Below are positions 51,539-60,576 of a stretch of DNA of 64,000 nucleotides, in pieces. Below the pieces are notes generated by a model. It was given only the letters and a program-made list of their open reading frames with translations, had not been told where the DNA came from and did not search any database. Within the stretch, counting starts at the first letter, position 1. The number at the start of each line of letters is the position of its first letter. A program made the position numbers and the translations under genes. Location: positions 124,001-188,000 of the forward strand of contig OZ244128.1 in assembly GCA_965215995.1 (NCBI GenBank), given 5' to 3'. This DNA is from SZUA-309 sp965215995 (GTDB lineage: Bacteria; Pseudomonadota; Gammaproteobacteria; Pseudomonadales; Azotimanducaceae).

Positions 51539-51691
51539 TTACGCCGAAGGTTTGAGCTTGAATCGCACGGGCAGATGTTTGAAACCGTGCACGAAGCTGG
51601 CCCTCAGGTAGCCGCCCTCACCCACCAGCGACATCTCCTCAATGCGCGGAATGAGTTGCGTGAAGAAGATGCGCATCTGCATGCGTTCGGC
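51539..51691 (-). pseudogene. 3' fragment of a cytochrome P450 gene
   Basis: The minus strand reads AERMQMRIFFTQLIPRIEEM, followed by YLRASFVHGFKHLPVRF and a stop. This matches the C-terminal tail of bacterial P450s, which begins just after the heme-Cys loop (LARMEMRIFF...). The upstream frame to 51841 does not continue P450 sequence, and no heme-binding Cys region is present. The rest of the gene has been lost, perhaps by deletion when the neighbouring protease genes arrived. Confidence 0.75.
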
Positions 51692-52028
51692 GCCGCCTCT
51701 TCGCGTTAACGACTTCACAAAGCTGCGCACATACGCCGGATTTTTTGCCGGCAAGCGCAACAATTTCGGAAGATCCCTCCACCATTTTCGCGTCACGGTG
51801 ATGGGTTCAATCGAGCTTATTGCGCATAGATTCTCATACATTCTGTGACGTCGATCTTACATCGCTCCTATCTGCTTGTTTCTTAACGCTTTATCAAGCA
51901 TTCAACGCTCGCTGGTTTCGAAATCAACCTCGCGTGAGATTCCCTGGCACGACGGTTGCTAAATCCATGGCAAACAGCCACTCGGTGCTGAATTGCAGTC
52001 AACCAATTCTAGGATAGGAACCAGAATC

Positions 52029-53918
52029 GTGATCCAGAAAATTACCAACCCACTGAAGCGGCGTGTGGTCTTCGGGCTCATCGGCGCGGCTTCGATGATA
52101 GTCACAGTTACCAGCGGCTCGAGTGATTCGCTTGAGAAAAGCCACTTCATCGTCCAGGGCCATAGCGCCGAGCAGGCAGCCACGTTGGTCCGTCAAAGCA
52201 AAGGTGAGGTCGTCAGAACACTCAAAATCGTTCAAGGCGTCGAAGCACGACTATCACAGACAGAACGAAGTGCACTCCAAGAGCAGCATCCGGAGATCAG
52301 AATCACGCCGAACGAGGTGCTCGAACTCGCAGGTCGGAAGAAGGACTCTGGCAAGAAGAAAGAACGCGATATCTACGACGATGGCGAGGCAAGCGTCGAC
52401 GACGACACGTATATGACGGAGACAGCAAGAATCGCAGAAACCTCGACCCTGGACACCGACCTAACGGCGACCGCCACTACAGAGGAAGACGCTTTTCAAC
52501 AGGCCTTCGCCCATGCTCCAACGCTAGTCGACGCCAATGGTCTTCACTCTTCGGGTGTCGACGGTCTCGGCGTGACAATCGCCGTGATCGACTCCGGTTT
52601 TTGGTCACATTCGTTCATGAACGACAACGCATACGGCGAGAATCGACTTCTGCTCGAAACGAGCACGCTGCAACGTGAGGAAGAAGGAAGCACCTCGGAC
52701 GATAGCTATTTCGCAAGCATGCTGACGCTCACCGACGACATGCTGATATTCGACTATCACGGTCACGGCACGCATGTGGCCTCTGTGATGGCGAGCAGCG
52801 AGCAACTTCCCGATGGACGTTACATGGGTGTGGCACCCTCCGCCAACCTGGTAATCGTCCGAGCGTTCGACGACGAGGGAATGGGAACCTATGCCGACGT
52901 AATCTCAGCCATCGAGCAGGTACTGGAACACAAGGACGTCTACAACATTCGCGTCCTGAACCTGTCCATCAGTGCTCCGCCCCAATCACGCTACTGGGAA
53001 GATCCGCTGAATCAGGCGGTCATGAGAGCCTGGGATGCCGGCATCGTCGTGGTGGCATCTGCCGGTAACGGCGGCCCGGATCCGATGACTATCGGTGTTC
53101 CCGGCAACGTGCCCTATGTGATCACCGTTGGCGCCATGACGGACACCTTCACCCCGGACGCCGCGTCCGACGACGTGTTGGCCAGCTTTTCAGCCGCTGG
53201 TCCCACACACGAAGGCTTCGTGAAACCGGAGATCGTCGCACCCGGCGGTCACTTGAACGGCTACATGTCGCCGCTCAGCAAGATTGCTATCGAACACCCG
53301 GAGTATCAACACGGTGATGATTTGCACTACACCATGTCAGGCACTTCACAGGCAGCTGCTGTTGTCAGTGGGGTTGCTGCTCTGGTTCTTCAGGCCGAGC
53401 CCTCGCTGACCCCTGATCAGGTCAAATGCAGAATCATGGCTTCCGGAAAGCTCGCGATGACGAGCGACGGCATACCGGCGTACAGCGTGTTCCAGCAGGG
53501 CGCCGGCAATGTCTCTGCCTATGACGCCGTCTACGGCAGTGCTCTCGACTGCGCGAATCGCGGCATGGACATATCCGCGGACCTTGCAGGTAAACAGCAC
53601 TACGGCGGTCTCGCCAATATCGACGATAACGGCAACTACTACATCATGGATCCCGATGCCGACGTTGTCGGTACACCGCTCGGAAGCGATGGGTTCCTCT
53701 GGAGCAACGGTTTCCTCTGGAGCAACGGCTTCCTCTGGAGCAACGGCTTCCTCTGGAGCAACGGCTTCCTCTGGAGCAACGGCTTTCTCTGGAGCAACGG
53801 CTTCCTCTGGAGCAACAACTACACGCTCAGTGAGCCTGTGAGCACGGACTCGGTAGCAACCACTGCCTCGTACTTGGCAGAGCCAATGACCGTAAACGTT
53901 TGGGTAGAGCAAGAGTAG
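52029..53918 (+). CDS. Subtilisin-like S8 protease with GFLWSN hexapeptide repeats
   Basis: A protease of about 629 residues with a signal peptide (NPLKRRVVFGLIGAASMIVTV). Residues about 30-90 resemble an I9-type inhibitor propeptide, and an acidic linker follows. The catalytic triad is visible: Asp188 (AVIDSGFW), His246 (HGHGTHVAS), Ser440 (MSGTSQAAA), with oxyanion Asn in ASAGNGG. At the C-terminus are seven perfect GFLWSN units (555-596) and a short tail. The start is taken as GTG 52029; TTG 51993 is also open. It is followed 30 bases later by a paralogue with a different hexapeptide. It is probably secreted or surface-bound; the repeat may be a sorting or binding module. Confidence 0.92.
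   Translation: MIQKITNPLKRRVVFGLIGAASMIVTVTSGSSDSLEKSHFIVQGHSAEQAATLVRQSKGEVVRTLKIVQGVEARLSQTERSALQEQHPEIRITPNEVLELAGRKKDSGKKKERDIYDDGEASVDDDTYMTETARIAETSTLDTDLTATATTEEDAFQQAFAHAPTLVDANGLHSSGVDGLGVTIAVIDSGFWSHSFMNDNAYGENRLLLETSTLQREEEGSTSDDSYFASMLTLTDDMLIFDYHGHGTHVASVMASSEQLPDGRYMGVAPSANLVIVRAFDDEGMGTYADVISAIEQVLEHKDVYNIRVLNLSISAPPQSRYWEDPLNQAVMRAWDAGIVVVASAGNGGPDPMTIGVPGNVPYVITVGAMTDTFTPDAASDDVLASFSAAGPTHEGFVKPEIVAPGGHLNGYMSPLSKIAIEHPEYQHGDDLHYTMSGTSQAAAVVSGVAALVLQAEPSLTPDQVKCRIMASGKLAMTSDGIPAYSVFQQGAGNVSAYDAVYGSALDCANRGMDISADLAGKQHYGGLANIDDNGNYYIMDPDADVVGTPLGSDGFLWSNGFLWSNGFLWSNGFLWSNGFLWSNGFLWSNGFLWSNNYTLSEPVSTDSVATTASYLAEPMTVNVWVEQE
53691..53816 (+). repeat. Seven 18-bp units encoding GFLWSN
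   Basis: Seven head-to-tail 18-bp units, ggcttcctctggagcaac with at most one or two silent changes (ggg/ggt, ttc/ttt), encode GFLWSN. Near identity at the DNA level points to recent expansion or homogenisation. The Trp recurs every 6 residues. Confidence 0.97.
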
Positions 53919-53948
53919 ACCCCCCCATATCAAGAAGGAATCACTGAA

Positions 53949-55862
53949 ATGATTGACAAGAAAAAAACACTGTTGGCGGGTCTCGTATGTGGCGCCGCCC
54001 TCGCGAGCGGACTGCTAGAGAATGAGGCAGAGATGGCTCAGCCTCAACTGACGGCAGCAGTCCCTTCAATTAGTCTGCTATCGGAATCAACGGCAAAGCC
54101 GATTTTCGAATCGACTGCGGACACTCTGATCCTCGCCGGGCACGCATCGCCGCAGGACGTTGAACTCACCGAGGCACAGCTGTCCCGGATGAGTCCCAGC
54201 GTTCAGGCACTGGCAAAGCGCGGTGGTGATCAGCTGGTAAACCTGATCGTGTCCTATCGATCGGCGCCCGAACAACAGGAAATCGATCGGGCCATCGAGT
54301 TAGGCGGTAGCGTGCAGCGAACGTTCTCCGCGCTTGCCATGGTTGAACTGCAGGTTCCCGCAGCAGCGCTCGGGCACCTGAGTCTTGGCGACAACATCAG
54401 GCGTCTGTCATTGAACGACCACGTCACGGCGGCCTCCACATCGAGCCTCTCATCGACTGAGGTCAAAATCGATGAGCAGGCGACGATAATCGGGAACTCC
54501 GGGCTGGAAACTGCCAACGTGCCCGATATCCCCGGCGAAAAACTGATGTACATGAATCCCACCGGAATCGCTGTTATCGACTCAGGGGTCGCAGCACACT
54601 GGGATCTAAACGTAGCCAGCCGCTACGACTGCACCGCAACTCTCACAACCTCCTTCGCGGACGACGCCTTTCGCTCCGGATGCGTAGATGTGGTTGGCTA
54701 TCACGATGCGAGCACCTCGTTCGATCCCTTCGGCCACGGCACTCATGTGGCCGGTGTTGCCACCGGGAACGGCGCCGAGTCGGACGGACTTTATAGAGGC
54801 GTGGTCGATACCTTGCCGATTCACTCCTTTCGAGTTCTGGACGATGAAGGTCGCGGCTTCGTCGGTGATGTGATCGCGGCCCTGGATTGGATTCTCACGA
54901 ACGGTGAACTCACGGACATCCGGGTCGTCAACATGTCACTCGGTAAAGGCATTGAGGAAAGCAATACCGAGGATCCGCTGGTGCTTGCGACGGAGGCGGT
55001 GTGGAATGCCGGTTACGTTGTTGTCGCTTCTGCAGGTAACTATGGATCGGCCGGGCACTTCTCCGTGACCAGCCCAGGCAACAGCCGTAAGATCATCACG
55101 GTCGGCTCTCTCACCGATTCGAAGACCGGCACCGACTTCTCTGACGACTACGTATCCACTTACTCGTCCATGGGGCCGACTCTGGGCGACCACGTGCTGA
55201 AGCCAGATTTGATTGCACCGGGCAACCGTTACGTTGCTGCCAGCACGACGGATAGTTACCTCTACAAGCTGCTGGCCGACCAGCAAGTCCTAGCTTGCGA
55301 TGGTGGCTGCACGCAGCATTACCTGGAGCTCTCCGGGACCAGTATGGCCGCGGCTATGGTATCCGGCGCCGCCGCGGTCATGCTGGCACGAGAGCCCTCG
55401 CTCTCGCCGGCCACCGTGAAAGCCCGGCTCATGCGTTCAGCTCGGAAGATTCCTGGAGACGCCACTGCTACCGGTACCGGTGTGCTGGATGTCACTGCCG
55501 CGCTCCACGAAACTGGAGAGCTCAAAGGCGAGGCGCTTTCTCCGCTGATGGCACGCTCCGATGAAGGGCCCGTCATTCTCGTCGAAGACACCGCCGAACT
55601 CTGGGGCAGCGATGAGTGGAGCGCCGGCTATCTCTGGGCTGACGGTTACCTTTGGGCAGACGGCTACCTCTGGGCAGACGGCTACCTCTGGGCGGACGGC
55701 TACCTCTGGGCGGATGGCTTCCTCTGGGCGGACGGCTACCTCTGGGCGGATGGCTTCCTCTGGGCGGACGGCTTCCTCTGGGCCGATGGTTACCTTTGGG
55801 CCGATCATGTGGACGTAGCCGATCAACAGGCCGCAGGTCAGTCGCTGAGAGAGGGTGAGTAA
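53949..55862 (+). CDS. Subtilisin-like S8 protease with GYLWAD hexapeptide repeats
   Basis: A 637-residue protease with an N-terminal export segment (KKKTLLAGLVCGAALASG). An I9-like propeptide region spans about 95-160 (LVNLIVSYRSAPEQQEIDRA, then a core ending in LNDHV). The triad is Asp211 (AVIDSGVA), His263 (FGHGTHVAG) and Ser465 (LSGTSMAAA), with oxyanion Asn in ASAGNYG. The C-terminus carries ten GYLWAD/GFLWAD units (560-619), then an acidic tail. It starts 30 bases after its paralogue's stop with AAGGAA upstream, so the two are one transcript. The repeat shares the G-[FY]-L-W core but has Asp/Ala instead of Ser/Asn. Confidence 0.93.
   Translation: MIDKKKTLLAGLVCGAALASGLLENEAEMAQPQLTAAVPSISLLSESTAKPIFESTADTLILAGHASPQDVELTEAQLSRMSPSVQALAKRGGDQLVNLIVSYRSAPEQQEIDRAIELGGSVQRTFSALAMVELQVPAAALGHLSLGDNIRRLSLNDHVTAASTSSLSSTEVKIDEQATIIGNSGLETANVPDIPGEKLMYMNPTGIAVIDSGVAAHWDLNVASRYDCTATLTTSFADDAFRSGCVDVVGYHDASTSFDPFGHGTHVAGVATGNGAESDGLYRGVVDTLPIHSFRVLDDEGRGFVGDVIAALDWILTNGELTDIRVVNMSLGKGIEESNTEDPLVLATEAVWNAGYVVVASAGNYGSAGHFSVTSPGNSRKIITVGSLTDSKTGTDFSDDYVSTYSSMGPTLGDHVLKPDLIAPGNRYVAASTTDSYLYKLLADQQVLACDGGCTQHYLELSGTSMAAAMVSGAAAVMLAREPSLSPATVKARLMRSARKIPGDATATGTGVLDVTAALHETGELKGEALSPLMARSDEGPVILVEDTAELWGSDEWSAGYLWADGYLWADGYLWADGYLWADGYLWADGFLWADGYLWADGFLWADGFLWADGYLWADHVDVADQQAAGQSLREGE
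55626..55805 (+). repeat. Ten 18-bp units encoding G[YF]LWAD
   Basis: Ten head-to-tail 18-bp units, mostly ggctacctctgggcggac, encode GYLWAD (seven) or GFLWAD (three). They differ from the GFLWSN array upstream in the last two codons throughout, so each array has been homogenised within its own gene. Confidence 0.97.
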
Positions 55863-55877
55863 GGACCGGTTCGGGAG

Positions 55878-55907
55878 CGGAAACGAGATCCAGTTCTCGT
55901 TTCCGCC
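55878..55907 (+). terminator. Strong hairpin after protease genes
   Basis: Twelve-base arms GCGGAAACGAGA and TCTCGTTTCCGC pair perfectly around a 6-base loop, 16 bases after the protease stop. No T-run follows, so it may be a transcript-stabilising 3' structure or a weak/Rho-type terminator rather than a full intrinsic terminator before the kinase gene. Confidence 0.55.
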
Positions 55908-56070
55908 GTGAATCTCGCAGTAGCTCCCCACGCCGCAACCCGCCATGCGAATTCTGAGAAACACCGGACAGAATTTTACACAGGGCTCGCGCAACCTACC
56001 CGGACGAGTTGTTGCATCCGCGGGGTGGATACAACCACGATCAGCTAAGGAGCGGACCGGGAGTCGCATA

Positions 56071-59000
56071 GTGCAGCGCGCCAAAAGGACATGGCTGAGA
56101 AGGCAGGTCAGCCAGCTGATGTTGCTATCCGTACTCTTCGTGGCCAACCAAGCTGCGATCGCGTCCGAAACCCGTCCTATGGCGTTCCGCCACCTTACCG
56201 TCGCGGATGGTCTCAGCCAGAGCACCGTCATGGACATCCATCAGGACTCCCGTGGTTACATCTGGTTGGCAACGGAAAACGGTCTGGACCGATACGATGG
56301 CTATGCCGTGCACCGCTATCAGAGCGGATCGGCGGTCAACGGAGAGCTAGCGAACGACTATATCTGGCAAATTGCCGAAGACGACAGCGGCGACCTCTGG
56401 CTCGCCACCAACGGTGCAGGCATCGCCCACTGGCAGAGTCAGACCGACCGTTTCACGCACTACCGACACGACGCAGAAGATCCCAATTCACTATCCGGCG
56501 ATCATGTCCGATCGGTGTTGCTTACGGAGGATGGCATCTGGGCAGGTACCCAGCAATCCGGCCTGAACTTCATCGATAGGAAGTCCGGACGCGTCATCCG
56601 CTACCGTCACGATACATCAGATCCCACAAGTCTGCCTCATGATGGCGTTTTCGCCCTGGTGGAAGATCGTAGCGGCAGGATCTGGGTGGGCACCGACAAC
56701 GGGCTAGCCTGGACCGAGCCCGGCTCCAGTCGGTTCACCCGCCTGCAACACGATGCAGAAGATGTTAATAGCCTTTCCCACAACCGTGTGATTTCCCTCT
56801 ACGTGGATTCTCTTGGCACCCTCTGGGTCGGAACCTTCGGCGGCGGTCTAAATGCCATGAATCCTCGATCCACGCGCTTCACCAGGTACCCTGCAGATCC
56901 GGACCACACTGGCAGCCTCAGCAACGGCACTGTCTGGGATGTCCTCGAAGACGACAACGGCCACCTCTGGGTGGCCACCGCCGACGGTTTGAATCTTCTG
57001 ATGCCAACCACAGATTCCTTTACGCAATACGTCGGTGGAGAGCGTGATGATCAGCTCTCTGACGGTTACATCATGTCGCTTCATCAGGACCGTCGCGGTG
57101 TGCTCTGGGTTGGCACCAGATTCGGTGGAGTAAACACCTGGAACTCCAACAGCTGGCAACTAGGCCACCAGCTAGCACCGGGACTGCACGACTACAGCGT
57201 GACATCATTCGAGACAGATCGGGATGGATTCTGGGTTGGTACCTTTGGCGGTGGTCTCGTCTACACGAACGATGTCACGGGTTCCGTCACGAATCTCAGC
57301 ACCGGGACGACACCGGCGCTGACCGATGATCGAGTCATGTCGCTGCTCCATGATCGGCATGGCACCCTCTGGATCGGCACGATGGGTGGCGGCATCAATC
57401 GACTCTCCACTGACAGGGAAAAAATCACGGTGCTTCGTCACGATCAGGCTGACTCAACCAGCTTGCCTGTAGACGGGGCCATGAGCCTGTATGAGGACAC
57501 CGCTGGAATGATCTGGATCGGTACCTTCGGCAAGGGAGTTGTCCGCTACGATCCCATTTCCGGCGATGCGCTGCACTACCTGCCCGACCCGGCTGATCCT
57601 TCAAGCCTCTGCGGCTCCCAAGGTCGCGCCTTTGCAGAAGACGCCGGTGGATCGCTCTGGATCGGTACGGAGAATGGCTTGTGTCGCTTCAAACCCACCG
57701 AGGCAGGATTTCAGAGCTACCGAAACAACGAAGACAGCGCAGGCAATCTGGCAGACAACTCAGTCTACGCACTCTACACCGACCCGGATGGCACGCTCTG
57801 GGTCGGCACCGGTGGTGGCGGCTTGAACAGAATTACGCTAAATCCCGCGATGTCAGGAGGCGTTCGGTTTGAAACGATCTCCCGTCGAGACGGCCTTTCG
57901 AGCAACATGATCTATGCCATCCAGCCGGACGCGGATGGATCACTCTGGCTGAGCGGCAACAATGGTCTAACCCGTTACTCACCGGACTCCCGCGAGGTGC
58001 GCACTTACCGTCGAAGTCAGGGTTTGCAGGGAAACGAGTTTCACTATGGCGCCTCACATCGCAGCGCAATCGGCACGCTGTTTTTCGGTGGTGCCAACGG
58101 CTTCAACCGATTCGATCCGACCAGACTTGAATATGGGAGCGAACCGCCGCCTGTGGTGTTGACCGGAATCTCCACCATGAACCGTCCACTCGAGTCTGCG
58201 CCCATCAACGCCGCATCCAATGTGATCAAGCTGGACCATCGCTCTCCTGCGATTACCTTCGAGTTCGCAGCACTCGACTACACCGACCCGGAATCCAACC
58301 GTTATGCTTATCGATTGCAGGGATTCGATGAAGATTGGGTGGAAGCCGGCACCCGGAGAACGGCTTCCTATGCCAACCTGCGCGGAGGGCAGTATCGATT
58401 CGAAGTCAGGGCGGCCGGTAGCTCGGGCAGCCGGACAAATACGGGATTGGCTATCAGCATACAGGTCGAGCCTACACCCTGGACAACTCTGTGGGCATTC
58501 CTCGCCTACGGACTCATCCTGGTTACGGTGATCTGGCTCTACGTTCGCCGCAACAGACGACAGCTCGCTCGGGAAGCCGAATACAGCCGTCGCCTGGAAA
58601 CGAAGGTGAAGGAACGCACCGAAGAGCTGGAGGTGCGCAACGATGAGCTGAAGCAACTCACCCAGGTCAAGAGTGAGTTCCTGGCCAGGATGAGCCATGA
58701 GATCCGTTCGCCCATCAATGGCATTCTGGGCATGACAGAGCTACTCAACAGGAGCCAGCTGGATTTACAGCAGAAGAAGTACGCACGAACCATCGCCAGC
58801 TCCGGAGAGTCTCTGCTCCACGTGATCAACGACATTCTCGACTTCTCCAAGCTGGAGGCAGAGATGGTCGAGCTCGATGTCGAAGAAACGGATCTCGAGC
58901 AGCTGCTCTCCGATACGGTAGACATGTTCGCGTTACAGGCGGCCAACAAGGGATTGGACTTGATCCTCCGTCTGCCGTCATCCGGTTTACCTGCTGTGCG

Positions 59001-60576
59001 GGTTGATGGACTACGATTGAAACAGGTGCTCGTAAACCTGCTGACCAACGCTGTGAAGTTCACGGAGCGAGGCCACGTCGTACTGGAAGTGGAGTGCGAT
59101 ACGCGCCGGAGCGATCGGCTGGACCTTTCATTCTCCGTGGTCGATACGGGTATCGGTATCGCAACGGAGAACCAAGCACGTATCTTCGAGTCATTCTCAC
59201 AGGAAGATGCTTCAACTACACGTCGGTTCGGTGGAACCGGACTCGGGCTTGCTATCTGTCGAGAGCTGCTGACGCTCATGAACAGCAGTCTGCGATTGAA
59301 TTCCGAGCCTGGTAAGGGCGCCACTTTCTCCTTCGATCTGAGCCTGGACCGGGGATCCAGCGAAGCAGCAGACGATGAAGTGGCATTCATCGGCGGCGCA
59401 CTGATCGTCTGCCAACGGCCCACTCTTGCCAGCCTGTTGGTTCACTATCTGTCCGACTGGGGCCTGCACACCCGAGTTGCGGCATCCGCTGTCGCCGCTC
59501 TCGACAGCCTCACCCGTCCAACCGGACGCTCTTTCGATCTGGTGATCGTGGACGATCAGCTATCGGATTTCTCTGCGCTGGATCTCCTGAGGAGCATGCA
59601 GGCACAGGATCTTGCCAACAAGCAGCGTTGCATCATGCTGCACAGCATCGACACGCCGTCAGACCGAAAAGGAGAAGCACACCCGGTAAGCAAACCGGTG
59701 AAGCGACGGGATCTCCTTCTGACAATCGCAGCTACTCAGAATCTGGACGTCGGCATCCTGCCGGTGAACGAAGATTCAAGCGACCAACCGCTCGTCGGCC
59801 ATGTATTGATTGTCGAGGACAATGTCGTCAATCAGGAAGTTTTCTCGGGCATGCTCACCGAGATCGGCTGCACCAGCAGCTGTGCCCAGGATGGACAAAC
59901 CGGTCTCCTGATGGCATCCAGCGAGGACTTCGACGCCATCCTTATGGATTACGAGCTGCCGGACATCAACGGTGCCGATGTTGCAAAACAGATTCGGCTG
60001 CTCGACAGCGAGCGGGCTCGTACGCCCATCATCGCTTTAACGGCCAATACCACCGCCGATGACGAAGCTACCTGTCTGGCCGCGGGAATGGACGCCTTTC
60101 TCGCCAAGCCGTGCTCCCTAGGCAATCTCACCCGGACGCTGGCGCGCTGGTTGCCTGTAGTCGAAGCGGCCAGCAGCACAGGCAGTGCCGAAAGAGAGTC
60201 AGGTGATGCGAAGAACCCGGGCGGACAATTCGATGAGCTAGCGCTTGGCCGTATCAGGCGCCTGAGACACCCCGATGGATCGTCCATACTCGAACATGCC
60301 GTGACACTCTTTCTCAACACAGCGAGCGCAACGGTAGCAGCCCTGAAGGAAGCCGCCGCGGCCGACGACGCGGAGAGTCTGCGTTTCAACGCGCACAAGC
60401 TCAAATCTGGTTGCGCGAATCTGGGCGCTGCCAGCATGGCAGATCTGTGCCGACAGGTGGAGGAAAGGGCTCGGTCCGGCTCCCTTGGAGGGATGGAAAT
60501 ACTCATCGCACGCGTTGAGAGTGAGCTCACTCTCGTGATCGATTGGCTTGAGGAGCAGCTCCGTGAATCCGCATGA
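56071..60576 (+). CDS. Giant hybrid histidine kinase (Reg_prop/Y_Y_Y sensor, HK, two REC, Hpt)
   Basis: A protein of about 1501 residues; GTG at 56071 with GGGAG upstream gives a clean signal peptide, though the frame opens at 55945. About a dozen Reg_prop blades (LWVGTFGGGLN-type motifs) form a periplasmic two-propeller sensor to about residue 680. A Y_Y_Y domain (about 723-790) and one membrane helix (about 805-826) follow. Next come HisKA with His876 (MSHEIRSPI), HATPase_c (GTGLGLAICREL) and REC1 with Asp near 1161 (VIVDDQLSD). REC2 has Asp1293 (LMDYELPD), and a C-terminal Hpt has His1442 (AHKLKSG). It likely senses an external ligand and phosphorylates the overlapping REC-GGDEF-EAL protein. 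Confidence 0.93.
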   Translation: MQRAKRTWLRRQVSQLMLLSVLFVANQAAIASETRPMAFRHLTVADGLSQSTVMDIHQDSRGYIWLATENGLDRYDGYAVHRYQSGSAVNGELANDYIWQIAEDDSGDLWLATNGAGIAHWQSQTDRFTHYRHDAEDPNSLSGDHVRSVLLTEDGIWAGTQQSGLNFIDRKSGRVIRYRHDTSDPTSLPHDGVFALVEDRSGRIWVGTDNGLAWTEPGSSRFTRLQHDAEDVNSLSHNRVISLYVDSLGTLWVGTFGGGLNAMNPRSTRFTRYPADPDHTGSLSNGTVWDVLEDDNGHLWVATADGLNLLMPTTDSFTQYVGGERDDQLSDGYIMSLHQDRRGVLWVGTRFGGVNTWNSNSWQLGHQLAPGLHDYSVTSFETDRDGFWVGTFGGGLVYTNDVTGSVTNLSTGTTPALTDDRVMSLLHDRHGTLWIGTMGGGINRLSTDREKITVLRHDQADSTSLPVDGAMSLYEDTAGMIWIGTFGKGVVRYDPISGDALHYLPDPADPSSLCGSQGRAFAEDAGGSLWIGTENGLCRFKPTEAGFQSYRNNEDSAGNLADNSVYALYTDPDGTLWVGTGGGGLNRITLNPAMSGGVRFETISRRDGLSSNMIYAIQPDADGSLWLSGNNGLTRYSPDSREVRTYRRSQGLQGNEFHYGASHRSAIGTLFFGGANGFNRFDPTRLEYGSEPPPVVLTGISTMNRPLESAPINAASNVIKLDHRSPAITFEFAALDYTDPESNRYAYRLQGFDEDWVEAGTRRTASYANLRGGQYRFEVRAAGSSGSRTNTGLAISIQVEPTPWTTLWAFLAYGLILVTVIWLYVRRNRRQLAREAEYSRRLETKVKERTEELEVRNDELKQLTQVKSEFLARMSHEIRSPINGILGMTELLNRSQLDLQQKKYARTIASSGESLLHVINDILDFSKLEAEMVELDVEETDLEQLLSDTVDMFALQAANKGLDLILRLPSSGLPAVRVDGLRLKQVLVNLLTNAVKFTERGHVVLEVECDTRRSDRLDLSFSVVDTGIGIATENQARIFESFSQEDASTTRRFGGTGLGLAICRELLTLMNSSLRLNSEPGKGATFSFDLSLDRGSSEAADDEVAFIGGALIVCQRPTLASLLVHYLSDWGLHTRVAASAVAALDSLTRPTGRSFDLVIVDDQLSDFSALDLLRSMQAQDLANKQRCIMLHSIDTPSDRKGEAHPVSKPVKRRDLLLTIAATQNLDVGILPVNEDSSDQPLVGHVLIVEDNVVNQEVFSGMLTEIGCTSSCAQDGQTGLLMASSEDFDAILMDYELPDINGADVAKQIRLLDSERARTPIIALTANTTADDEATCLAAGMDAFLAKPCSLGNLTRTLARWLPVVEAASSTGSAERESGDAKNPGGQFDELALGRIRRLRHPDGSSILEHAVTLFLNTASATVAALKEAAAADDAESLRFNAHKLKSGCANLGAASMADLCRQVEERARSGSLGGMEILIARVESELTLVIDWLEEQLRESA

